This document shows positions 9,907-17,628 of a stretch of DNA of 36,482 bases, in pieces. The position numbers were made by a program, and so were the translations under genes. The stretch covers positions 1 through 36,482 of the forward strand of contig NZ_JAIMIA010000048.1 in the NCBI RefSeq assembly GCF_019966495.1, given 5' to 3'. This DNA comes from Tateyamaria pelophila (lineage in GTDB: Bacteria > Pseudomonadota > Alphaproteobacteria > Rhodobacterales > Rhodobacteraceae). The first letter of the stretch is position 1. Each line of letters opens with the position of its first letter. The notes under the pieces were generated by a model, which was not told the origin of the DNA, did no database searches, and saw nothing but the letters and a program-made list of their open reading frames with translations.

Positions 9907-9928
9907 TTGGGAACCATTCAGTTCCCAA
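9907..9928 (-). promoter_or_regulatory. Operator-like inverted repeat TTGGGAAC-N6-GTTCCCAA
   Basis: Perfect 8-base arms at 9907-9914 and 9921-9928 around six bases, within the expected promoter zone of the AhpD-like gene. Symmetry and place fit a dimeric repressor such as an HxlR- or TetR-type protein; no such regulator is encoded next to it. Confidence 0.5.
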
Positions 9929-9943
9929 CCTCCGCAAACGCAG

Positions 9944-9973
9944 GAGCGGCCGTGCATCGCTGCACAGCCGCTC
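9944..9973 (-). terminator. GC-rich hairpin after the ialB-like gene
   Basis: GAGCGGC (9944-9950) pairs with GCCGCTC (9967-9973), then after one mismatch GTGCA (9952-9956) pairs with TGCAC (9961-9965) around TCGC. It lies 33 bases past the stop of the IalB-like gene. There is no T-tract, so it may protect the 3' end rather than terminate by itself. Confidence 0.5.
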
Positions 9974-10005
9974 TCGGTATCGTGATTTTCTGAGGGTCGT
10001 CGCGC

Positions 10006-10536
10006 CTAGCTGCCGCAGCGGCTTTCCGCATCCTCGACCGCCGCCGTGAACCCCAGCAACGAGAACGTATCCTTCGTGGTGGTTCCCCGGCTCGAAATGC
10101 CCGTCACTACAGCGGTCGCGCCACGCTTCATCGCGGTGACGATCTTGGCATCGTCCGCCGTTGTCGCGGGCCAGGCCCATTCGCCTTCGGTGAACAACTC
10201 GAACTCGTTGTCGCTGATATTCACGTTCACGGTCGATCCGGACCGGAACGGATAGCCCCCGGTAAAGGCGACCTGTCCCTTCGCATCCGCGCTTGGGCGG
10301 TAAAACACCATCAAAAGGATCTGACCGCGCGTGGCCGCAACAACCCGACCCTCCCGGGTGTTCACAGTTTCTTTCGGCGTCGCAACGCCCCAGCACTCCG
10401 TCGGGTTGTCTTCGACGAAAACGCTCCAATCCGTCTTCGCGGCAACCCGGTTGGTGCTTTGATCCTGCGCCACGGCAGCGCCGACCATCACAGATGCAGC
10501 GGCAAACCCCAGCAGTGCTTTTGACAATAATCCCAT
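10006..10536 (-). CDS. IalB-like secreted protein (invasion-associated locus B family)
   Basis: A 176-residue protein with a signal peptide (MGLLSKALLGFAAASVMVGAAVAQ, likely cut after AVA-Q). The mature part has the family's WSVFVEDNPTECWG start, a TRGQILLMVFYRP strand, GYPFRSGSTVNVNI and a final Cys, placing it in the periplasm or outer envelope. IalB proteins are common in non-pathogenic alphaproteobacteria, so invasion is not implied. The ATG at 10536 has GGAGG 8 bases upstream; the longer open frame to 10713 crosses the asparaginase promoter and is rejected. Confidence 0.85.
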   Translation of the reverse strand: MGLLSKALLGFAAASVMVGAAVAQDQSTNRVAAKTDWSVFVEDNPTECWGVATPKETVNTREGRVVAATRGQILLMVFYRPSADAKGQVAFTGGYPFRSGSTVNVNISDNEFELFTEGEWAWPATTADDAKIVTAMKRGATAVVTGISSRGTTTKDTFSLLGFTAAVEDAESRCGS

Positions 10537-10711
10537 TTCACAGCCTCCAAGCTGTCCTGACCTCAAAACCCAAACCATCCCTTGGGCACACCATTTTCGA
10601 TGCATTCCCTTGCAAGGGCGGCAATTCTTCTCGACAACTGCCACATTAGCGCGAAACGCGCGATGCAGGAAAGCCGAATTGGCGAGTTTTCGCGCAGATG
10701 TGAGGTAAATC

Positions 10712-11692
10712 ATGACGCAACCTGTGACAATGGCAGAAGTTTGGCGTGGCCCGTTCCTAGAAAGTGTGCATTCCGGTCACGCTGTAATCTGCGACGACAC
10801 AGGCCAGATCATCCAGTCCTGGGGGGATCCGGAGGCGATCGTGCTGCCACGGTCTTCTTCGAAAATGATCCAGGCCCTGCCATTGATCGAAAGCGGTGCC
10901 GCGGCTGCCAATGGATTGACATCCGAACATCTGGCTCTGGCCTGCGCATCCCATAACGGGGCGGCCATTCACACGGACCGGGTTCAGGCATGGTTGCAAC
11001 AGATCGGCAAATCGGATGATGATTTCCTCTGCGGGCCGCAAATCCCGGACGATACGGCTGCGCGCAACGCAATGGTGAAAGCAGACAGTGCGCCCTGCCA
11101 GATCCACAACAACTGTTCTGGAAAACATACCGGCTTCCTGACGCTGGCCGGGCACCTTGGCGCAGGCCCCGACTACATCGATCCGTCGCATCCGGTTCAA
11201 CGCGCCTGCCTCGATGCCTTTGAGCGAACGACAGGCGAAACCTCCCCCGGCTTTGGCATAGACGGATGCTCCGCGCCCAATTACGCTTGCACGCTGCACG
11301 GTATGGCGCGGGCCATGGCCCATTTCGCCAGCGCAGATGCGGACAGCGCCGAAGGTCAACTGCGCGCCGCGATGACACGGCACCCCGACCTGGTCGCAGG
11401 CGAAGGCCGCGCCTGCACCCGGTTGATGCGTGCGATGGACGGCAAGGTTGCGATAAAAACAGGCGCGGAAGGGTTTTTCATCGCGATCCTGCCCGAACAG
11501 CGCATGGGCGTCGCCCTCAAGATATCAGACGGCACAACCCGGGCCAGCGAATGCGCTATCGCCCAAATTCTGGTCAAACTAGGCGCACTTGACCCAAACC
11601 ATCCCGAGGCTCTGGCCTTCACCAATGGCCCAATCCTGAACCGGCGCGCTGTCGAAACCGGCCTCCTGCGCGCGGCACCTGCGTTGCTCTAG
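10712..11692 (+). CDS. Class 3 (R. etli ReAV-type) L-asparaginase
   Basis: A 326-residue asparaginase of PF06089, hydrolysing L-asparagine to aspartate and ammonia. Residues known from the Rhizobium etli inducible enzyme are visible in place: the RSSSK motif with Ser48 and Lys51, NNCSGKH with Cys135 and Lys138 (the metal site), and the later Cys186 in GIDGCSAPNYAC. This family is unrelated to the classic bacterial type I and II asparaginases. The ATG at 10712 follows GAGG. It converges on the YCII-like gene through a hairpin. Confidence 0.9.
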   Translation: MTQPVTMAEVWRGPFLESVHSGHAVICDDTGQIIQSWGDPEAIVLPRSSSKMIQALPLIESGAAAANGLTSEHLALACASHNGAAIHTDRVQAWLQQIGKSDDDFLCGPQIPDDTAARNAMVKADSAPCQIHNNCSGKHTGFLTLAGHLGAGPDYIDPSHPVQRACLDAFERTTGETSPGFGIDGCSAPNYACTLHGMARAMAHFASADADSAEGQLRAAMTRHPDLVAGEGRACTRLMRAMDGKVAIKTGAEGFFIAILPEQRMGVALKISDGTTRASECAIAQILVKLGALDPNHPEALAFTNGPILNRRAVETGLLRAAPALL

Positions 11693-11710
11693 GCGGATGA
11701 TGCATCCGCC
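11692..11710. terminator. Bidirectional hairpin between asparaginase and YCII-like genes
   Basis: GGCGGAT (11692-11698) pairs with ATCCGCC (11704-11710) around GATGC, starting on the last base of the asparaginase stop and ending 8 bases before the convergent stop. No T-tract is present. Confidence 0.5.
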
Positions 11711-11717
11711 TTACGGG

Positions 11718-12032
11718 CTACATCTCGATCAGTGGCGCAACCTCAACCGACCCGGAACCATCTGCCACCATGGGGCACCCTGCCGCGATTGCACAGGCAG
11801 CCTCCGCTGTTTCTGCGCGCACGACCGTATAGCCTGAAATCGGGTTGGTCCCGCCAGTGTCCGAAACGCCTGCCGACGTCACCGTCATGGATTGGCCCAC
11901 TGGGTTGCCGCCGTTGACCACGGCCTCCCCCATGTCCGCAAACCATTGACCCCAGGCAGCCATGGCTTTTTCACCTTCTTGCTGCGTTTCGGGGATTGTA
12001 CCCCCATGATATGCAAACAAAAAATCCGGCAT
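11718..12032 (-). CDS. YCII-related (YciI/DGPF-like) small protein
   Basis: A 104-residue soluble protein resembling the YCII-related, ferredoxin-like fold family: it begins MPDFLFAYHGG, has a MAAWGQWFADMGEAVVNGGNPVG central part and ends with SGYTVVRAETAEAACAIAAGCPMV and SVEVAPLIEM. The biochemical role is unknown. The ATG at 12032 is chosen because GGGGAG lies upstream; a seven-residue N-terminal extension is possible. It is monocistronic or last in transcript, with serB 135 bases upstream on the same strand. Confidence 0.75.
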   Translation of the reverse strand: MPDFLFAYHGGTIPETQQEGEKAMAAWGQWFADMGEAVVNGGNPVGQSMTVTSAGVSDTGGTNPISGYTVVRAETAEAACAIAAGCPMVADGSGSVEVAPLIEM

Positions 12033-12110
12033 GTCACTTACTCCCCGGGCCAAATGCCCACCGCATCATAGCACGAATCGTCCAAATGCCGCAGTACGAA
12101 GGGTCAGTTG

Positions 12111-12134
12111 CTTCTCTGTTCCAAAAAAATCCCC
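12111..12134 (-). repeat. Dispersed roseobacter-type intergenic element, copy B
   Basis: On the minus strand this reads CCCCGGGGATTTTTTTGG then AACAGAGAAG, starting 34 bases after the serB stop. It matches copy C after dnaN almost base for base over GGGGATTTTTTT and GAACAGAGAA. It is probably the serB terminator, with an extra conserved tail. Confidence 0.6.
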
Positions 12135-12167
12135 GGGGGGGGCTCAGCGCGCGCGGGGTTGGCCCCC

Positions 12168-13046
12168 TCACACATTCACAAATTCAGACCGCGCATAGCC
12201 CTGTAAAAACAGCAGCGCGGTCAGGTCGCCAAAATTCACCCGCACATCGCACTGCGCCGCAACGCTCGGCTTTGCATGCAGCGCCACGCCCATGCCCGCG
12301 CGCCGTAGCATTCCCAGATCGTTGGCCCCGTCCCCCACGGCCAGCACGTCCGCATCGACCAGACCCAACCGCGCCGTGATCTCTTGCAACGCATCCACCT
12401 TGGCCTGCTGCCCTAGGATCGGCATGCCAACCGCGCCGGTCAAATGACCGTCCTCCACCAACAAACTGTTCGCCCGGTTTTCGTCAAATCCCAAACGCTC
12501 CGACACGGCTGCGGTAAACGCCGTGAACCCGCCTGACACCAAAGCCGCATAGGCCCCTTGCGCCTTCATCGTCGCCAACAAAACCGTTCCGCCCGGCATC
12601 AGGGTTATCCGACTGTCCAAAACCTCGCCAATCACGCGATCCGGCAAGCCCTTCAACAGACCGACCCGCGCTCGCAGAGCCGCTTCAAAATCCAACTCAC
12701 CATTCATTGCCCGCGCCGTGATGTCTTTCACCCGGTCCCCGACGCCCGCCACATCCGCCAACTCGTCGATACATTCCTGCTGGATCATGGTGCTGTCCAT
12801 GTCGGCCAGCAGCATCGCCTTGCGCCGCGCCGCCAAGGGCTGGATCATCAGATCCACCCCCATGGCCTGCACGTCTGCCCAAACCTCCCACAGGTTTGCA
12901 GGCACCGCAGGCAAGGAAAATTCCGCGGCTTCATCCGGCGATAACCACTGCGCCCCTCCACCCCCCCACGCATTGCGCAGGCTTTCGACCAATGCACCCT
13001 CCAATGCAGGCGCGGCGGGATCGGTGAGCAAGGTACAAACAAACAT
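12168..13046 (-). CDS. serB: Phosphoserine phosphatase
   Basis: A HAD-superfamily enzyme, 292 residues from the ATG at 13046, dephosphorylating O-phosphoserine in the last step of serine synthesis. Motif I DMDSTMIQ (near residue 82) carries the nucleophile Asp, motif II is VSGGFTAF, and motif III/IV includes KVDALQEI and VGDGANDLGML. The N-terminal about 75 residues form the usual SerB extension. An ATG at 13076 would add ten residues; 13046 is preferred because homologues begin at MFV-TLLTDP and GGAAA precedes it. It is divergent from serC-serA. Confidence 0.93.
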   Translation of the reverse strand: MFVCTLLTDPAAPALEGALVESLRNAWGGGGAQWLSPDEAAEFSLPAVPANLWEVWADVQAMGVDLMIQPLAARRKAMLLADMDSTMIQQECIDELADVAGVGDRVKDITARAMNGELDFEAALRARVGLLKGLPDRVIGEVLDSRITLMPGGTVLLATMKAQGAYAALVSGGFTAFTAAVSERLGFDENRANSLLVEDGHLTGAVGMPILGQQAKVDALQEITARLGLVDADVLAVGDGANDLGMLRRAGMGVALHAKPSVAAQCDVRVNFGDLTALLFLQGYARSEFVNV

Positions 13047-13140
13047 CAGGTCAGGTTTCCGAAAGGCGACAGACATGTCGCAATTGAATGATCAAGCGGC
13101 GCTATAGCTTCCAATCCGCGCTTGCACCACCCCGGCGACC

Positions 13141-13205
13141 GCCGTACACGCGTCCTCGGGACACCCTTCCCCAACGAAGGGCGATTATCTGTAAGGATAG
13201 CATAA
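13141..13205 (+). promoter_or_regulatory. serC leader-like RNA (candidate cis-regulatory 5' UTR)
   Basis: A hairpin CCCTTC (13164-13169) / GAAGGG (13176-13181) is followed by a second stem TTATC (13185-13189) / GATAG (13196-13200) whose 6-base loop and 3' arm contain AAGGA, the serC ribosome binding site. A further short stem GTCC / GGAC lies at 13152-13162. The described 'serC motif' of alphaproteobacteria is located upstream of serC-serA and its last stem overlaps the ribosome binding site, which fits here. The 5' limit is uncertain. Confidence 0.65.
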
Positions 13206-14345
13206 ATGGCTATGACACAACCGGCGACGCGGCCGGGAAATCCGCGCTTCTCTTCTGGCCCCTGCGCCAAACCCCCCACGCATACACTGACCGCACTTGC
13301 CGACGCCCCCTTGGGTCGGTCGCATCGTGCCGCCGTGGGAAAGGCCAAGCTCAAACAAGCCATCGACGACACACGCGACATCCTCGGCGTGCCGGATGAT
13401 TACCGCATCGGTATTGTGCCGGCCTCTGATACCGGCGCCTTCGAGATGGCGATGTGGTCGCTGCTGGGCGAACGCCCGGCCGAAATGGTGGCCTGGGAAA
13501 GCTTCGGTGCAGGGTGGGTCACGGACGTGGCCAAACAGCTCAAGATCGACCATACTGTCCATACCGCCGACTACGGCGAGATCGTGGATATGGCTGCCCT
13601 CAACTACGACAACGACGTGTGCTTTACGTGGAATGGCACGACCTCGGGCGTGCGCATGGCGAACGGCGATGCAATCCCGGCAACACGGGCGGGATTGACG
13701 CTCTGCGACGCGACTTCGGCTGCGTTTGCCATGGATTTACCTTGGGACAAACTGGATGTGACGACGTTCAGCTGGCAAAAGGTGCTGGGGGGCGAAGCGG
13801 CCCACGGCATGCTGATCCTCAGCCCCCGTGCCGTCGAACGACTGGAAAACTATACGCCCGCTTGGCCACTGCCCAAAATCTTCCGACTCACCAAAGGCGG
13901 CAAGCTGATCGAAGGCATCTTTGTCGGCGAAACCATCAACACGCCGTCGATGCTGGCGGTCGAAGATTATCTGTTCTCGCTCAACTGGGCGCGCTCCATC
14001 GGCGGGCTCGCCGGCCTCATTGAGCGCGCCGAGGCGAATGCCAGGGCGATCGCAGATTTCGTTGACCAACACGACTGGATCGACCACCTCGCCGTCGATC
14101 CGGCCACCCGGTCCACGACGTCGGTCTGCCTCAAATTCACCGATAGCCGGATCACCGACGGCGCAGCCTTTGCCAAAGCGGTGGCCAAACGGTTGGCCGA
14201 TGAAAATGTGGCCCTCGACATCGGCGGCTACCGCGATGCCCCGCCCGGATTGCGGGTTTGGTGCGGTGGCACCGTCGAAACCTGTGACATCCAGGCCATG
14301 CTGCCTTGGCTTGCTTGGGCGTTCGAGGCCGAAATCAACGCGTAA
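13206..14345 (+). CDS. serC: Phosphoserine aminotransferase (serC_2 type)
   Basis: A 379-residue PLP-dependent class V aminotransferase converting 3-phosphohydroxypyruvate plus glutamate to O-phosphoserine. The sequence begins with [13 protein letters not shown], has the [10 protein letters not shown] and [13 protein letters not shown] segments, and the PLP lysine in [15 protein letters not shown]. It belongs to the alphaproteobacterial/Methanosarcina-type subfamily (TIGR01365) rather than the E. coli SerC type. AAGGA lies upstream inside a leader stem. It heads a two-gene unit with serA. Confidence 0.95.
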   Translation: MAMTQPATRPGNPRFSSGPCAKPPTHTLTALADAPLGRSHRAAVGKAKLKQAIDDTRDILGVPDDYRIGIVPASDTGAFEMAMWSLLGERPAEMVAWESFGAGWVTDVAKQLKIDHTVHTADYGEIVDMAALNYDNDVCFTWNGTTSGVRMANGDAIPATRAGLTLCDATSAAFAMDLPWDKLDVTTFSWQKVLGGEAAHGMLILSPRAVERLENYTPAWPLPKIFRLTKGGKLIEGIFVGETINTPSMLAVEDYLFSLNWARSIGGLAGLIERAEANARAIADFVDQHDWIDHLAVDPATRSTTSVCLKFTDSRITDGAAFAKAVAKRLADENVALDIGGYRDAPPGLRVWCGGTVETCDIQAMLPWLAWAFEAEINA

Positions 14346-14350
14346 CACCC

Positions 14351-14396
14351 GCCGCAAGGGCCAAGATTATTCGTACGAATAATCTCCTCTTGCGGC
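14351..14396 (+). repeat. Large palindromic hairpin between serC and serA
   Basis: The outer arms GCCGCAAG (14351-14358) and CTTGCGGC (14389-14396) enclose a perfect 22-base palindrome (14364-14385) centred on TTCGTACGAA, so nearly the whole 46 bases fold back. It lies in the 84-base serC-serA gap. It could attenuate or stabilise the 3' end of serC mRNA, or the core could be a protein-binding site. There is no T-tract. Confidence 0.7.
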
Positions 14397-14429
14397 ACCC
14401 GGATTTCTCAATTTCAAAGGACCAGCGCA

Positions 14430-16025
14430 ATGGCCCCCAAAGTACTCATCTCTGACAGACTTTCCGACGCTGCCGTGCAAATCTTCAAGGACCGCGGCAT
14501 CGAAGTTGATTTCGAACCCGATCTGGGCAAGGACAAAGACAAGCTGGCCGAAGTGATCGGCCAATATGATGGCCTCGCGATCCGCTCCGCCACCCGCGTC
14601 ACGCCGACCATCCTTAAAAACGCGCCGAACCTCAAGATCATCGGGCGCGCAGGGATCGGCACCGACAATATCGACAAGGAAGCCGCTTCCAAACAGGGTG
14701 TGATCGTCATGAACACGCCCTATGGCAACATGATCACCACAGCCGAGCATGCCATCGCGATGATGTTCGCCGTGGCCCGCCAAATTCCCGAGGCGTCCGC
14801 ATCGACCCATGCGGGCAAATGGGAAAAGTCCAAGTTCATGGGCACCGAACTGACCGGAAAGACGCTGGGCGTGATCGGTGCCGGCAATATCGGTGGCATC
14901 GTCTGCGACCGAGCGCGCGGCCTCAAAATGAAGGTCATCGCCTTCGATCCCTTCCTCGGCCAGGAAAAAGCCGACAAGATGGGGGTCGAAAAGGTCGAGC
15001 TAGAAGAGCTTCTGAAACGTGCGGATTTCATCACCCTGCACGTCCCCAAAACCGAACAGACAGCCAACATGATCACCGCCGAACGGATCGCAATGATGAA
15101 ACCCGGCGTGCGGATCATCAACTGCGCGCGCGGCGGGCTGGTCGACGAAGAGGCACTGGCAGCCGCCCTCAAATCCGGCCATGTGGCCGGGGCCGCCTTT
15201 GACGTCTTCGCTCAGGAACCGGCCACGGAAAACGCCCTGTTCAATCTGCCCAACGTCGTGGTCACGCCTCATCTCGGCGCTGCCACCAGCGAGGCACAGG
15301 AAAACGTCGCCCTTCAAGTGGCCGAACAAATGGCGAATTACCTGCTGACGGGCGCCGTTGAAAATGCGCTGAACATGCCCTCCGTCACAGCGGAAGAGGC
15401 GAAAATCATGGGCCCCTGGATCAAGCTTGCGGACCACCTGGGCAGCTTTACCGGGCAGATGACGGACGAACCGATCAAGGCGATCAACATCCTCTATGAC
15501 GGCACCGTTGCCGAAATGAACCTTGACGCGCTGAATTGCGCCGTGATCGCGGGCATCATGAAACGCGCCAACCCGGATGTGAACATGGTCTCGGCCCCCG
15601 TCGTTGCCAAAGAGCGCGGCATCCAGATCTCGACCACCAATCAGGACAAATCCGGCACCTTCGACGGCTATATCAAGATCACGGTCGTCACGGACAAGCG
15701 CGAACGGTCCGTTGCGGGCACGGTGTTCAGCGACGGCAAACCGCGCTTCATCCAGATCAAGGGCATCAATATCGATGCCGAGATCGGTGAAAACATGCTC
15801 TATACCACCAATGTCGACGTGCCCGGCATCATCGGTCTACTGGGCAACACGATGGGCAAGAACGGCGTGAACATCGCGAACTTCACTTTGGGCCGGAACG
15901 CTGTCGGCGGCGAAGCTATCGCCCTGCTCTACGTCGATGAACCGGTACCCAGTGACGTGCTGAAAACGCTGGAAGGCACCGGCCAGTTCACGCAAGTCAA
16001 ACCGCTGGCGTTCGACATCGGCTGA
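14430..16025 (+). CDS. serA: D-3-phosphoglycerate dehydrogenase
   Basis: A 531-residue long-form PGDH oxidising 3-phosphoglycerate with NAD+, the first committed step of serine synthesis. In order: a substrate-binding segment (IGRAGIGTDNIDKEAAS), the Rossmann GVIGAGNIGGIV nucleotide site, catalytic INCARGGLVDE and TPHLGAATSEAQENVA, an intervening domain, and a C-terminal ACT domain (MLYTTNVDVPGIIGLLGNTM) that in this family can sense serine. The ATG at 14430 follows AAAGGA. It is downstream of serC across a large hairpin. Confidence 0.97.
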   Translation: MAPKVLISDRLSDAAVQIFKDRGIEVDFEPDLGKDKDKLAEVIGQYDGLAIRSATRVTPTILKNAPNLKIIGRAGIGTDNIDKEAASKQGVIVMNTPYGNMITTAEHAIAMMFAVARQIPEASASTHAGKWEKSKFMGTELTGKTLGVIGAGNIGGIVCDRARGLKMKVIAFDPFLGQEKADKMGVEKVELEELLKRADFITLHVPKTEQTANMITAERIAMMKPGVRIINCARGGLVDEEALAAALKSGHVAGAAFDVFAQEPATENALFNLPNVVVTPHLGAATSEAQENVALQVAEQMANYLLTGAVENALNMPSVTAEEAKIMGPWIKLADHLGSFTGQMTDEPIKAINILYDGTVAEMNLDALNCAVIAGIMKRANPDVNMVSAPVVAKERGIQISTTNQDKSGTFDGYIKITVVTDKRERSVAGTVFSDGKPRFIQIKGINIDAEIGENMLYTTNVDVPGIIGLLGNTMGKNGVNIANFTLGRNAVGGEAIALLYVDEPVPSDVLKTLEGTGQFTQVKPLAFDIG

Positions 16026-16043
16026 GGAGATTGCGGCACATCC

Positions 16044-16068
16044 GTGGGGCGGCCCGAATCCGCCCCAC
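16044..16068 (+). terminator. Hairpin after serA
   Basis: GTGGGGCGG (16044-16052) pairs perfectly with CCGCCCCAC (16060-16068) around CCCGAAT, 18 bases past the serA stop. The stem is strong but no T-run follows. Confidence 0.5.
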
Positions 16069-16113
16069 ATCGCTCTGGCCATATGCGCGGGACCCGCTAT
16101 GGTCTGCCGCACC

Positions 16114-16848
16114 ATGAGCCTGTTTGACAGTTACTTTCTCTGCACCTCGCCCCGCAGCGGCAGCACGTTTTTATGCACACTGCTCGAGGATTGTGGCGCC
16201 GGGCACCCGGCCTCTTATTTCCATCGCCCCTCGCTGACCGGTTGGCGTTCGGAGCTGGGTCTTTGCGAAGAGACACCGCGTGAGGACATTTTTGCTACGG
16301 CTCGGAAACGTGGCATGGGCCGTCACCCAATCAGCGGTGTCAGATTGCAGCGGCCCAGCCTTGGCTTTTTTCGCCACCAACTTGCACAGGTGCACCCCGA
16401 ACACCCGAACGACTTGTCGCGGATCACATACATCTTCGGACGCACAGCCTTTATTCATCTGACGCGGACGGACAAGCTGGATCAGGCCGTGTCCCTGATC
16501 CGTGCCCAGCAATCCGGTCTCTGGCACAGAAATGCGGACGGGTCAGAACTTGAGCGGACAGGGCCTGCCAAGGCTGCGGAATATGATGCCGAAGCAATCC
16601 AAGCCCAGCAGACCGTTCTGCGCCGGATGGATCAAGACTGGGAAGACTGGTTCGCCAGACAAGGGATTTCTCCGCTGCGCGTCACTTATGCAGCACTGTC
16701 AACCGACCCGCAGGCGGTCTTGCAGCGCCTTTTGTCGGAACTTGGTTTACCAACCGAACCGGCGAACTCCATTTCTGCGCGCACGGCCAAGCTCGCAGAT
16801 CATGTGAATGCCGACTGGGTTGCTCGGTTTCGCGCAAAGTCCCCTTAA
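16114..16848 (+). CDS. Stf0-type sulfotransferase
   Basis: A 244-residue protein with the PAPS-binding start FLCTSPRSGSTFLCTLL (5'-phosphosulfate loop), PASYFHRPS, and the 3'-phosphate-binding RTDKLDQAVSLIRAQQSGLWH segment of the Stf0 family. Stf0 of mycobacteria sulfates trehalose; the acceptor here is unknown, perhaps a cell-surface sugar. The start at 16114 is preferred over 16099 because conserved sequence begins there; the ribosome binding site is poor. It is followed 24 bases later by a phosphoesterase gene in the same direction. Confidence 0.8.
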   Translation: MSLFDSYFLCTSPRSGSTFLCTLLEDCGAGHPASYFHRPSLTGWRSELGLCEETPREDIFATARKRGMGRHPISGVRLQRPSLGFFRHQLAQVHPEHPNDLSRITYIFGRTAFIHLTRTDKLDQAVSLIRAQQSGLWHRNADGSELERTGPAKAAEYDAEAIQAQQTVLRRMDQDWEDWFARQGISPLRVTYAALSTDPQAVLQRLLSELGLPTEPANSISARTAKLADHVNADWVARFRAKSP

Positions 16849-16872
16849 TGCCTGTTCAACAAAGGACACTTC

Positions 16873-17601
16873 ATGCCCAATCCCATCTATGCCATCGGGG
16901 ACATCCATGGCCAAATGCAAGAGTTAGGTCAGGCACTTACGCGGATCACGGCGGATGGCGGCGACGCGGCACATATCGTGTTTCTGGGCGACTACACCGA
17001 TCGTGGGCCAAACAGCCGCGCCGTTCTGGATACCCTGATTGCGGGCCAGACCACCGGGCGCAACTGGACCTTTCTCAAGGGCAATCACGACCGGATGTTC
17101 GAGTGGTTCATGCAAGACCCCCTGCGGCACGATCCCTACCTGATGGTGGAACTCTACTGGTTGCACCAGCGACTGGGGGGTGACACGACACTGGCCTCCT
17201 ACGGTGTGGATGCTGGCGGCACACGCCGCGAAAAGGATGTGCACGCCGATGCCCGCGCTGCCGTCCCTCAGGCCCATATCGACTTCCTGGCAGGGCTACC
17301 TCTGACCTACGAAACCGATAACCTGCTGTTTGTGCATGCAGGGATCCGGCCCATGGTCCCCATTGCCAATCAGATCGAAGAAGACCTGATCTGGATTCGC
17401 GGCGAATTTCACGATCACCACGGCCCGCACCCAAAACTGGTTGTGCACGGGCACACACCCGTCGGCACGGCGACCCATTACGGAAACCGGGTCAACCTGG
17501 ACACAGGTGCCGGTTATGGCAAACCCCTGACAACGGCCGTGTTCGAGGATGATCAGGTGTGGACGTTGACGCCGAATGGCCGGGTGCCGCTGATCCCGTA
17601 A
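16873..17601 (+). CDS. PPP-family metallophosphoesterase (serine/threonine phosphatase or Ap4A-hydrolase-like)
   Basis: A 242-residue metal-dependent phosphatase with the three family motifs: GDIHG (residues 9-13), GDYTDRG (39-45) and GNHD (70-73), then VHAG and HGHTPVG histidine motifs near the end. Bacterial members act on phosphoproteins or on diadenosine polyphosphates; the motifs do not separate the two. It probably shares a transcript with the sulfotransferase gene. It ends against the convergent tdh gene with a hairpin between. Confidence 0.87.
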   Translation: MPNPIYAIGDIHGQMQELGQALTRITADGGDAAHIVFLGDYTDRGPNSRAVLDTLIAGQTTGRNWTFLKGNHDRMFEWFMQDPLRHDPYLMVELYWLHQRLGGDTTLASYGVDAGGTRREKDVHADARAAVPQAHIDFLAGLPLTYETDNLLFVHAGIRPMVPIANQIEEDLIWIRGEFHDHHGPHPKLVVHGHTPVGTATHYGNRVNLDTGAGYGKPLTTAVFEDDQVWTLTPNGRVPLIP

Positions 17602-17619
17602 GGCGGGTTTCAACCCGCC
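17602..17619. terminator. Bidirectional hairpin between phosphoesterase and tdh
   Basis: GGCGGGT (17602-17608) pairs with ACCCGCC (17613-17619) around TTCA in the 27-base gap between convergent stops. It resembles the hairpin after the asparaginase gene; no T-tract. Confidence 0.5.
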
Positions 17620-17628
17620 TCCGCGTTC

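Noticed and set aside
13084-13108. A serC promoter from TTGAAT and TATAGC
   Set aside because: The spacer is only 13 bases, too short for a sigma-70 promoter.
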